NCBI GenBank assembly: GCA_003156805.1
Contig: PMHV01000070.1
Span: 1 to 32,820 of the forward strand
DNA: 32,820 nt
Source: Acidobacteriaceae bacterium
GTDB lineage: Bacteria; Acidobacteriota; Terriglobia; Terriglobales; Acidobacteriaceae
Direction: 5' to 3'
Shown: positions 1-6,969 of the stretch, piece after piece
How positions within the stretch are numbered: the first letter of the stretch is position 1
Layout of the letters: each line of letters begins with the position of its first letter
The notes under the pieces: generated by a model
Databases searched by the model: none
Told to the model about the DNA's origin: nothing
The model's input: only the letters and a program-made list of their open reading frames with translations
Program-made: the position numbers and the translations under genes

Positions 1-1
1 G

Positions 2-526
2 CAGGCCCTGCTGGCGACGGCTTATTCGCTCGCCGGAATGCTGATTTACCTGGGATTCCGCTTCGAGTGGATTTACGGAGTTGCTGCCGTGGTTACGGTG
101 TTCCACGATACGCTGATCACGGTGGGCGCATTCTCGCTGCTAAACAAGGACATCTCCCTGACCGTCATCGCCGCCATTCTGACCCTGATTGGTTACTCTA
201 ATAACGACACGATCGTGGTATTTGACCGCATCCGGGAAAACATTAAACTGATGCGGCGCGAGAAGCTGGCCGACATTGTCAATCGCAGCATCAATCAGAC
301 GCTGAGCCGAACCATCTTGACAGCCGGGCTAACCTTCCTTACCGTACTCGCACTCTATTTATTTGGAGGCGAAGTGCTGAATGGATTCAGCCTGGCGTTG
401 GTAATTGGCATCCTAATCGGCACGTATTCGTCGATTGCCATCGCCGCCCCGATTCTGGTGGCGTATCAGGACTGGCGGATTGAGAAGGGCAAGCGGCCGA
501 TGGCAACGCCGGGCAGGTCCAAGTAA
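2..526 (+). CDS. secF: SecF, protein translocase subunit (3' part only)
   Basis: Inner-membrane subunit of the SecDF complex, which uses the proton gradient to help SecYEG finish protein export. The reading frame is open from the left edge, so the N-terminal periplasmic domain lies outside the window; the Met at base 38 is internal. The visible 174 residues hold the conserved C-terminal membrane part: the FHD motif (VTVFHDTLITVG), the stretch LIGYSNNDTIVVFDRIREN, and the later hydrophobic segments with FGGEVLNGFSLALVIGILIGTYSS. SecF usually has Ile where this protein has the first Asn of SNND. It ends in a short basic cytoplasmic tail. secD would be expected just upstream. The identity is firm from motif order. 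Confidence 0.96.
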   Translation, partial: QALLATAYSLAGMLIYLGFRFEWIYGVAAVVTVFHDTLITVGAFSLLNKDISLTVIAAILTLIGYSNNDTIVVFDRIRENIKLMRREKLADIVNRSINQTLSRTILTAGLTFLTVLALYLFGGEVLNGFSLALVIGILIGTYSSIAIAAPILVAYQDWRIEKGKRPMATPGRSK

Positions 527-704
527 GGACTCGATGGAGGGCCCGCAATCTTGGTTTGGGGCTGGGTTTGTGCCTTTGTTTGGAGTGGTTTAGCAGCGAT
601 GTGGAGTAGGCAATGGAATCGGGGAATGTCCGGTCAGTCGGACCGAATCTGGGAGCAAAGGGGTCATGGCCGGTGTCTAAGTACACGTGGGCTGTGACTA
701 AGGG

Positions 705-724
705 TTCAGAACTCAGGTTCTGAA
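705..724 (+). promoter_or_regulatory. Perfect inverted repeat just upstream of tonB
   Basis: TTCAGAAC-tcag-GTTCTGAA is a perfect 8-bp dyad with a 4-base spacer. It ends 15 bases before the tonB ATG, directly in front of the purine-rich ribosome binding site (GGGGGAGAG). It could be a repressor operator or an RNA hairpin next to the ribosome binding site. The dyad is seen; the function is inferred. Confidence 0.5.
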
Positions 725-739
725 ACGGGGGAGAGACAT

Positions 740-1477
740 ATGTTTGAAGATAGCCTTCTGGAATCCGGCGGCAGGCTGAAGACGAAGCGGGGACGAACCA
801 CGACTTTCGCGATCATCCTAGAGATAGGCGTGATCATCATCATGGTTCTGATTCCTCTGGTCTTCACCGACGCTCTGCCCAAGCAGCAGTTAATGACCTT
901 TCTGGTGGCCCCCCCGCCGCCACCGCCACCTCCGCCGCCGCCTGCGGCAGCGGTGCATGTGGTGAAGCAGATTCAGACCGACATCGTGAACGGGGAACTC
1001 CGTACGCCCACGAAGATTCCTCAAAAAGTGCAGATGATCAAGGAAGACGAGGCCCCGCCGTCCATGGCGTCCTCGGGTGTGATCGGTGGCGTTCCGGGCG
1101 GCATTCCGGGCGGCCAGATGGGTGGCGTGATCGGCGGCATCATCAGCTCGACGCCGATGGCAGTGCCCAAAGTGGCGACTCCGCAGCGGGTGCGGGTCTC
1201 GATGGGAGTAACGTCGGGCCTTCTGCTGCGCAAGGTCAATCCAACCTATCCGCCTCTGGCGCGGCAAGCGCGCATCCAAGGAGTTGTGCTGCTGCAAGCT
1301 GAAATCAGCAAGAGCGGCGACATTGAAAACCTGCGCCTGATCAGCGGCCATCCCATGCTGGCGCCGGCAGCCATTGAAGCGGTGAAGCAGTGGAAGTACA
1401 AGCCCTACCTTCTGAATGGCGAACCGGTGGAGGTAGATACGCAAGTGCAGGTAAACTTCACGCTGGCCGGAGGCTAG
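740..1477 (+). CDS. tonB: TonB family energy-transducing protein
   Basis: Couples the inner-membrane proton gradient, through ExbB/ExbD, to outer-membrane receptors. The 245 residues show a short basic cytoplasmic tail, one membrane anchor at about 24-45, an uninterrupted run of 11 prolines starting near residue 58 (the usual periplasm-spanning Pro-rich region), a Gly-rich hydrophobic stretch at about 113-135 (repeats of GG with Val, Ile, Pro), and a C-terminal TonB domain at about 155-243. That domain carries the PTYPPLARQARIQG and AVKQWKYKPYLLNG signatures. The start has a strong purine-rich site (GGGGGAGAG) 5-6 bases upstream. exbB and two exbD genes follow, so this is the cluster's energy transducer. 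Which receptor it serves cannot be told. Confidence 0.93.
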   Translation: MFEDSLLESGGRLKTKRGRTTTFAIILEIGVIIIMVLIPLVFTDALPKQQLMTFLVAPPPPPPPPPPPAAAVHVVKQIQTDIVNGELRTPTKIPQKVQMIKEDEAPPSMASSGVIGGVPGGIPGGQMGGVIGGIISSTPMAVPKVATPQRVRVSMGVTSGLLLRKVNPTYPPLARQARIQGVVLLQAEISKSGDIENLRLISGHPMLAPAAIEAVKQWKYKPYLLNGEPVEVDTQVQVNFTLAGG

Positions 1478-1740
1478 ACGGCTGCGGACCGCGCAGTGGC
1501 CGGAGCAGGATAAAAACACGGGCAGCCCTCCCCCTCCCACCTAAAACAGTGGCCGGCAACGGGCACCCCGGCGATCGACAAAGCGGCTGTGTCTTTCATT
1601 TTAAGTGCGGGTGGGATGGCTGCCGGACGCAGGCGGGAATTTCGCCGTGCCGCTTGGATTCAATGGCAGCAGCAGGCTCCGAAAGCGCAACATAATCATG
1701 CAACATCGACGGAACAGTTTCGAGGAGGAAAAAGCAACTC

Positions 1741-2502
1741 ATGTTCGCAGCTAACCTGGCAGCAGTAATTCTCAGTCATGTGCCTGCGGTGGCCGCCTGG
1801 ATCGTGCAAGAAGGCGGCGCCGTTGGTTGGGACCCGATTTCGCTGTGGAAGCAGATGGGTATCATAGCGAAGGCCGTGGTCGTAATTCTGTTCATCATGT
1901 CGGGGTGGTCGATCGGCGTGATGATTGACCGCGCCATGGCGTACAGCGCGGCCCGCAAACAATCGCGCGCCTTCGCCCCGGCGGTAGCCGGAGCGTTGCG
2001 CGACGGGCGCATCGACGAAGCCATCAAGGTGGCCGAGCGCAACAAGAAGAGCCATCTGGCCAAAGTAGTCACAGCTGGTTTGATGGAATTCAAGGCCCAC
2101 CAGGACAGTCCGGGGGCGATTCCGGGCGAAACTATCGAGGCCTCGAAGCGCGCACTGGAGCGCACCGAAGCCATCGTCCACGCCGAACTGAAGCGCGGAC
2201 TGGGCGGTTTGGCCACCATCGGTTCGACGGCTCCCTTCGTGGGTCTGTTCGGTACGGTGATGGGCATCCTGAACGCCTTCAAGGGCATTTCTGAGCAGAA
2301 GGCGACCGGTCTGGGCGCGGTGGCCGGCGGAATCTCGGAGGCGCTGGTGACCACCGCTTTCGGGCTGCTGGTGGCTATTCCGGCGGTGATGATGTTCAAC
2401 TACTTGACCGGCCGCGTGGAAGCGTTCGATGTGGAGATGGACAACTCATCGAGCGAACTGATCGACTACTTCCTGAAGCGGCGGGACGTTCGCCGGGCCT
2501 AG
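1741..2502 (+). CDS. exbB: ExbB/TolQ/MotA-family proton channel
   Basis: Pentameric inner-membrane channel scaffold that, with ExbD, converts proton flow into movement of TonB. The 253 residues contain an N-terminal membrane segment at about 40-60 (MGIIAKAVVVILFIMSGWSI), a cytoplasmic region with basic helices, and two C-terminal membrane segments with the family signature around GLGGLATIGSTAPFVGLFGT and GGISEALVTTAFGLLVAIPA. The conserved Thr residues of the channel (IGSTAPF, LVTTAFG) are present. A GAGGAGG site lies 12 bases before the ATG. The 263-base leader after tonB holds no gene I can support. ExbB versus TolQ is decided only by the neighbouring tonB and exbD genes. Confidence 0.94.
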   Translation: MFAANLAAVILSHVPAVAAWIVQEGGAVGWDPISLWKQMGIIAKAVVVILFIMSGWSIGVMIDRAMAYSAARKQSRAFAPAVAGALRDGRIDEAIKVAERNKKSHLAKVVTAGLMEFKAHQDSPGAIPGETIEASKRALERTEAIVHAELKRGLGGLATIGSTAPFVGLFGTVMGILNAFKGISEQKATGLGAVAGGISEALVTTAFGLLVAIPAVMMFNYLTGRVEAFDVEMDNSSSELIDYFLKRRDVRRA

Positions 2503-2546
2503 GTCTAACAAGGGTCTTAGGGCGGGTGGTTCTGCAATGAGTTGCC

Positions 2547-2578
2547 GTCCGGCGCCGGGCATTGTCCCAGCGCCGGAC
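2547..2578 (+). other. Strong stem-loop between exbB and exbD
   Basis: GTCCGGCGC and GCGCCGGAC form a perfect 9-bp stem; inside it a GGG/CCC pairing extends the hairpin after one mismatch. No U-run follows, so it is not a classic terminator. It lies in the 146-base gap between exbB and the first exbD and could stabilise exbB mRNA or reduce read-through. Confidence 0.6.
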
Positions 2579-2648
2579 CTCCTGACTCTGCGCGGAACAA
2601 AGCCATCTTTTCGCGGCAGTTGTAGCGGGAGTACGGAGAAACCAAGTC

Positions 2649-3110
2649 ATGTCATTAGCGAAGCGGAACGAAGGGGCCAACGTCAACTCTGACATTAACG
2701 TCACGCCCATGGTGGACGTGATGCTGGTGCTGCTGATCATCTTCATGGTAATCACGCCTATGTTGCAGAAGGGCGTGAGCGTGGACATGGCCAAAGTTAA
2801 CAATCCCACGCCGATGGCCGATGCGGATAAGGAAGATGCGCTGCTGGTCTCAGTAATGCGCGATGGGACGGTCTACTTCGGCACCGACAAAGTACCGGTA
2901 GACAGCCTGACGGGCAAAGTGAAGGATCGTCTGGCCAACCGCGCCGACAAACGGGTGTACGTGAAAGCGGATGCGCGCACGCACTTTGGCAATGTGGTGC
3001 AGGTGGTAGACAGCGTTCGCGCCGCAGGCGTGGATGATCTGGGCCTGCTCACCGAGCAGAGGAAAAGCACTCCAAACCCACCGCCAGCCAGTCCGGCGGG
3101 CGGGCAATAG
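2649..3110 (+). CDS. exbD: ExbD/TolR-family biopolymer transport protein (copy 1)
   Basis: Partner of ExbB in the proton-driven motor; a single-span inner-membrane protein with a periplasmic domain. The 153 residues show the N-terminal family motif DINVTPMVDVMLVLLIIFMV, in which the membrane Asp (VDVMLVLL) is the proton-carrying residue of the family. A periplasmic domain of beta-alpha type follows, with VYFGTDKVPVDSL and RVYVKADARTHFGNVVQVVDSVRAAG. The C-terminus is short and Pro-rich. A GGAG site precedes the ATG. It lies 12 bases upstream of a second exbD, and the two differ clearly in the periplasmic half, so they are paralogues rather than a recent duplication. Confidence 0.95.
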   Translation: MSLAKRNEGANVNSDINVTPMVDVMLVLLIIFMVITPMLQKGVSVDMAKVNNPTPMADADKEDALLVSVMRDGTVYFGTDKVPVDSLTGKVKDRLANRADKRVYVKADARTHFGNVVQVVDSVRAAGVDDLGLLTEQRKSTPNPPPASPAGGQ

Positions 3111-3122
3111 AGGAGATCGATC

Positions 3123-3563
3123 ATGAGTATGGCAGTTGGAACCGGCGGAGGCCAAAGCGCGAACATCAACGTGACTCCGCTCATTGACGTTCTTCTGGTG
3201 CTGCTCATCATCTTTATGGTGATCACGCCTTTGACTCCGAAAGGGTTGGACGCGCTGGTTCCGCAGCCGCCTCCGCCCAACGCGCCCAAGAACAACACGC
3301 CCGACCGAACCATCGTGGTGCAGTTGATCGATCGCGGGGCCGGCCAGGACCCGGGCGTGAAGATCAACAACGAAGACGCTACTTGGGACAACCTGCAAGG
3401 ACGCCTGGAGGATATTTACAAGACCCGCGCAGAGAAGGTCATGTTCGTGAAGGGAGATGATGCCATTCCCTTCGCCGACGTGGCCAATGTGATTGACATC
3501 GCCCACGCCGCGGGCGTAGACAAGGTCGGTCTGATCACGGCCAAGATCGAAGCGGGCGGCTAA
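3123..3563 (+). CDS. exbD: ExbD/TolR-family biopolymer transport protein (copy 2)
   Basis: Second ExbD-type subunit, 146 residues. It keeps the same core (ANINVTPLIDVLLVLLIIFM, with the family Asp in LIDVLLVLL). Its periplasmic part is different: a Pro-rich linker right after the membrane span (QPPPPNAPKNN), then TIVVQLIDRG and EKVMFVKGDDAIPFADVANV. The start has an AGGAG site 7 bases upstream, within the 12-base gap after the first exbD, so the two are probably translated together. ExbD works as a dimer in known systems, so two paralogues could form a heterodimer; that is inference. Confidence 0.95.
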   Translation: MSMAVGTGGGQSANINVTPLIDVLLVLLIIFMVITPLTPKGLDALVPQPPPPNAPKNNTPDRTIVVQLIDRGAGQDPGVKINNEDATWDNLQGRLEDIYKTRAEKVMFVKGDDAIPFADVANVIDIAHAAGVDKVGLITAKIEAGG

Positions 3564-3569
3564 GAGACA

Positions 3570-3611
3570 GTCCCGCAGACGACACATTGCATCTGGTCGT
3601 CTGCGCGGGAC
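3570..3611 (+). other. Long stem-loop after the second exbD
   Basis: Starting 7 bases after the stop codon, GTCCCGCAGACGAC pairs with GTCGTCTGCGCGGGAC: 14 base pairs with one 2-base bulge, loop about 12 bases. No U-run follows. It may protect the upstream mRNA from 3' decay or act as a weak terminator before the TPR lipoprotein gene. Confidence 0.6.
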
Positions 3612-3707
3612 GTCCGTGCCCGGGCAAAGGAGAACCGGGGCTTGTCAACCCGTTGTCTCTGGGCCTAGGATTCTGGTAGCAAGATGGCAAGGGAGACTCA
3701 TACCGCA

Positions 3708-4547
3708 ATGAAGAAATACAACCGACCGTTGACGCTGGCGGCAATGGCGCTGGCGCTTCTCGCGACTGCGGGCTGCAACAAGCTGCGCGCCCGCGACCAA
3801 CTCAACAAAGGCGTGCAGGCCTACAAGAATGCCAAGTACGAGGAGGCCATCGACCATTTCCAGCAGGCGGTCGATTTCGATCCGACTCTGATCAACGCCA
3901 AGATGTATCTGGCTACGGCCTACGCGCAGCAATATATTCCCGGCGCCGACACTCCCGATAACAACAAAATGGCGGAGCAGGCCATTGAACAATACAAGCA
4001 GGTGCTGGACATGCCGCACGCGGCGCGCGACCAGAAGGTGAATTCGGCCAAGGGCGTCGCCTACCTGTATCTGAATATGAAGAAGTTCGATGAAGCCAAG
4101 AAGTATTACCGCATGGCTTCCGACACCGATCCCAACGATCCTGAACCATACTATTCGGTGGGCGTGATCGACTGGACGGCATGCTACCAGCCGCGCATGG
4201 AAGAACGCGCCAAGCTCGGCCTGAAGCCGGAAGAGAATCTGAACCCGAAAAACAAGGATCAGAAGAAGGCTTGCGACGAATTGAAGGTTAAGAACGGGCC
4301 GGCGATCTCAGAGGGTATTGAAAGCCTGAACAAGGCGATCCAGCTTCGTCCCGACTACGACGACGCGATGGCATACATGAACCTGATGTACCGCGAGAAA
4401 GCCGACGTGGAATGCGACGATCTCGCCGCCCGTGCCGAAGATCTGAAAACAGCGGACGGATGGGTGGACAAGACCATGGCAACCAAGAAAGCCAAGGCCG
4501 AGAAGCAGCCGGGGCAGCAGGGCATCACCATGGATCAGCCGAAATGA
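3708..4547 (+). CDS. TPR-repeat lipoprotein of the ton cluster
   Basis: Predicted lipid-anchored protein built from tetratricopeptide repeats, which mediate protein contacts. From the ATG chosen here (279 residues) the N-terminus is a lipoprotein signal (MKKYNRPLTLAAMALALLA, then TAGC), giving lipidation on Cys23. TPR-like helices follow: AYKNAKYEEAIDHFQQAVDFDP, a second unit around AEQAIEQYKQVLD, a third (YLYLNMKKFDEAKKYYRMASDTDPNDP) and a late one (ISEGIESLNKAIQLRPDYDDA). GGGAG lies 12 bases before this ATG; an in-frame ATG 24 bases upstream lacks such a site. It follows exbD2 and ends at a strong terminator, so it likely belongs to the same unit as an accessory of the energy-transducing complex. 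Its exact role is unknown. Confidence 0.85.
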   Translation: MKKYNRPLTLAAMALALLATAGCNKLRARDQLNKGVQAYKNAKYEEAIDHFQQAVDFDPTLINAKMYLATAYAQQYIPGADTPDNNKMAEQAIEQYKQVLDMPHAARDQKVNSAKGVAYLYLNMKKFDEAKKYYRMASDTDPNDPEPYYSVGVIDWTACYQPRMEERAKLGLKPEENLNPKNKDQKKACDELKVKNGPAISEGIESLNKAIQLRPDYDDAMAYMNLMYREKADVECDDLAARAEDLKTADGWVDKTMATKKAKAEKQPGQQGITMDQPK

Positions 4548-4597
4548 TGGATCAGCCAAACTAGTTCCCTGCCAAGCTCTTTAGAAGGCAGAGCCTG

Positions 4598-4634
4598 CCC
4601 CTCCGCAGCGAAAAGCGGAGGGGCTTTCTGTTTC
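4598..4634 (+). terminator. Intrinsic terminator after the ton cluster
   Basis: CCCCTCCGC and GCGGAGGGG form a perfect 9-bp stem with an 8-base loop (AGCGAAAA), followed by a T-rich tract (CTTTCTGTTT). It lies 50 bases after the TPR lipoprotein stop and before the glycosyltransferase gene, and so marks the end of the tonB-exbB-exbD unit. Confidence 0.88.
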
Positions 4635-4684
4635 CGGCGAGCGGGCGGAGGCAGTGGCAGACGGGGAGGAATGCGTTTGATGCT

Positions 4685-5542
4685 ATGCTTAACTCACGGG
4701 CGGGATTTGATTGGCATTTGGCCATGGGTGTGGCATTGTTCCAGACATCTACGAATCGGGGTCCGGTTGGGGCGGGCGACGAACGGAATGGGTGCGTGTC
4801 TGTGATTGTGCCGGTCTACAACGAAGTCGGCCACATTCACGAGTTGCTGAAAGCTATCCAAGCCTCGCCGGTGCGGAAAGAGATCGTCATCGTCGATGAT
4901 GGTTCCACCGATGGTACGCGGGAAAGCCTGCAGGCGCTGCCGGCGGCGGACGATCTGATCCTGGTTTTCCACGAGAACAATTGCGGCAAGGGAGCAGCCA
5001 TCCGGACGGCTCTTGAATATGCGCGCGGCGAGTATGTGCTGATCCAGGATTCGGACCTGGAATACGATCCGCAGGATTATCCCGCGCTGCTGCGGCCTCT
5101 GCAGGAGGGCAAGGCGAACGTCGTCTACGGCGTGCGCCCTGATCGTCCGGAGCGCGGGCTGCGCTTTTTTTGGGGGGCGAAGCTTCTGACTCATCTGACC
5201 AATCTGCTGTACGGCGCTGGAATTCACGACGAAGCTACCTGCTACAAGGTTTTCCGCCGCTCGCTGCTGACTCGGGTACAACTGGAGTGCCGGCGTTTTG
5301 AGTTCTGTCCGGAAGTGACTGCGAAACTCTGCCGCATGGGCGAGAAAATTGCGGAAGTTCCCGTTTCTTACGTGCCGCGTTCCGCCGACGAAGGCAAGAA
5401 GATTCGCCACTCCGACGGCTGGCTCGCCATCTGGACGTTGATTCGTTTTCGCTTCTCGATGAAAAAAAGCTGGACACGCCCGAGCGGCGGCGAATCGCCC
5501 GCTCCCTTCGCCGTGGCATTCGATCGCACGCCGCAGCCATAG
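4685..5542 (+). CDS. Family 2 glycosyltransferase (DPM1/polyprenyl-phosphate type)
   Basis: Transfers a sugar from a nucleotide-sugar donor, most likely to a polyprenyl phosphate, at the cytoplasmic face. The 285 residues contain the GT-A fold signatures: SVIVPVYNE at about 39-47, the nucleotide-binding VDDGSTDGT at about 70-78, NCGKGAAIRTALEYARGEY at about 99-117, and the metal-binding DSDLEYDP at 122-129. The following NVVYGVRP and the basic ATCYKVFRR segment fit dolichol-phosphate mannosyltransferase-like proteins. No C-terminal membrane helices are seen, so it is the short soluble type. The ATG has GGGGAGGA 14 bases upstream; a later ATG at 4724 is possible. A GT-C membrane glycosyltransferase follows 48 bases downstream, the usual partner. 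The last 20 codons include an imperfect GC-rich palindrome. Confidence 0.9.
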   Translation: MLNSRAGFDWHLAMGVALFQTSTNRGPVGAGDERNGCVSVIVPVYNEVGHIHELLKAIQASPVRKEIVIVDDGSTDGTRESLQALPAADDLILVFHENNCGKGAAIRTALEYARGEYVLIQDSDLEYDPQDYPALLRPLQEGKANVVYGVRPDRPERGLRFFWGAKLLTHLTNLLYGAGIHDEATCYKVFRRSLLTRVQLECRRFEFCPEVTAKLCRMGEKIAEVPVSYVPRSADEGKKIRHSDGWLAIWTLIRFRFSMKKSWTRPSGGESPAPFAVAFDRTPQP

Positions 5543-5590
5543 GGCAGGCGAGGCGATCCCTCTTCTACGCTCCTGATACACTTCCGCACG

Positions 5591-6859
5591 ATGGAAAAAC
5601 CGTCTTCGACTGCGATTCCAAGGTCAGTGTTGTGGCTTACGCTGCTGTCGTTTGTGCTGCAGATCGCGGTGATTGGAATTTTCCGCCAGTACCGCACGCG
5701 CAGCGCGGACGACCATTTCGGTTTCGGGTGGGAAATGGGCAGAGTGGCGCGTTCCCTTGCCTTGGGACAGGGCTTCAGCAATCCCTACGGCGGTGACACC
5801 GGTCCCACGGCCTGGGAGCCGCCACTGTATCCGTATCTGATGGGCGGCGTATTCAAAGTTTTTGGAATCTACAGTTACGGCTCGGCATGGGCGCTGCTGG
5901 CGATCAACAGCCTGTTGGCTGCTCTGACCAGCATTCCGGTGTTTTTGATTGCCCATCGGACGTTTGGCGAGCGCGTCGCGATGTGGTCGGCATGGGCGTG
6001 GGCTCTTAATCCTTACGTTTGGTATTGGTCGGTTCACTGGATCTGGGACACAACGTTTACGCCGCTGCTGCTCAGTTTGATTTTTCTGCTCGCGCTGGAA
6101 CTGGCGAATTGGGGGGGCTGGCGCGGATGGGCGCTCTTTGGCGCTTTGTGGGGAATTGGCGCGCTGGCCAACCCCACGATGCTGGCGTTCTTGCCGTTGT
6201 GCGGCCTGTGGGTGTGGCGGCAAAGATTTAAGAACAGCCTGCCGTCGTTCGGCGGAGTTGTGCTGTCGTCTGCGGTTTTCTTTCTCGTGCTATCGCCGTG
6301 GCTGGTGCGGAACTATGAAGTCTTCGGTCGATTCGTATTTATCCGCGACGATTTCGGCCTTCAGTTCCGGCTGGGCAACTGGAAAGGAGCCGACGGCATG
6401 CTGATGGCTTACCTGCAGCCGAACCTTAACAAACTGGAGTTCGAAAAATTTCAGGGCATGGGCGAACTGGCTTATGCCGCGGACTGCAAGCGGCTGGCAT
6501 TCGATTGGGTGCGCGCCAACTCCGGGCGCTTCGCTACCATCAGCCTGAAGCGTTTGTTTTATTATTGGAACGGAGTACCCAAGGACACGGCGAGCCGCTC
6601 GCCATGGGATTTTCGGACTTCGCTGTTTCTCGCATCTTCGGTGCTGGCTCTATGGGGATTGGGCCGGGCACTCGGGCAAAAGCGGCAAGGGGCATGGCTT
6701 TACGCGGAGCTTATTCTCGCTTATCCCACAACCTACTATTTCGTTTATCCTCACGCGCGCTACCGGCATCCTATCGAGCCTGAACTGTTCATCCTCATGG
6801 TGTTCTTGCTATCGCAAATCGGGCAACCTTCCCGAACCGGTGTGAGCGATGCGGTCTAG
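5591..6859 (+). CDS. GT-C-type integral membrane glycosyltransferase
   Basis: Predicted polyprenyl-phosphate-sugar-dependent glycosyltransferase of the ArnT/PMT-like class. The 422 residues are mostly membrane helices. After the first helix (about 13-31) comes a periplasmic loop with the acidic pair D40-D41 (RSADDHFGFGWEMG), in the position where GT-C enzymes place their catalytic acid. This is followed by GQGFSNPYG and WEPPLYPYLMGGVFKVFG, the Pro-Pro-Leu-Tyr-Pro-type motif common in this class. Further helices continue to the C-terminus (YPHARYRHPIEPELFILMVF). The upstream GT2 enzyme probably makes its lipid-linked sugar donor. The acceptor (glycan, lipid or protein) cannot be determined. 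Confidence 0.8.
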   Translation: MEKPSSTAIPRSVLWLTLLSFVLQIAVIGIFRQYRTRSADDHFGFGWEMGRVARSLALGQGFSNPYGGDTGPTAWEPPLYPYLMGGVFKVFGIYSYGSAWALLAINSLLAALTSIPVFLIAHRTFGERVAMWSAWAWALNPYVWYWSVHWIWDTTFTPLLLSLIFLLALELANWGGWRGWALFGALWGIGALANPTMLAFLPLCGLWVWRQRFKNSLPSFGGVVLSSAVFFLVLSPWLVRNYEVFGRFVFIRDDFGLQFRLGNWKGADGMLMAYLQPNLNKLEFEKFQGMGELAYAADCKRLAFDWVRANSGRFATISLKRLFYYWNGVPKDTASRSPWDFRTSLFLASSVLALWGLGRALGQKRQGAWLYAELILAYPTTYYFVYPHARYRHPIEPELFILMVFLLSQIGQPSRTGVSDAV

Positions 6860-6969
6860 CGAGCGATTCGTGACTGCGGATTGAAGATGCTGGCGGAGCG
6901 AAGACTCCGGTAGAATCGAATGTTTGCCGAAGCGCCTGACGAGGCCCGGTTTTGAGCGGCCATTTTCGA

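Noticed and set aside
1478-1740. Small gene or RNA in the tonB-exbB gap
   Set aside because: Short frames run through it, but none has a start signal or protein-like text; only a weak 5-bp hairpin near 1480-1496.
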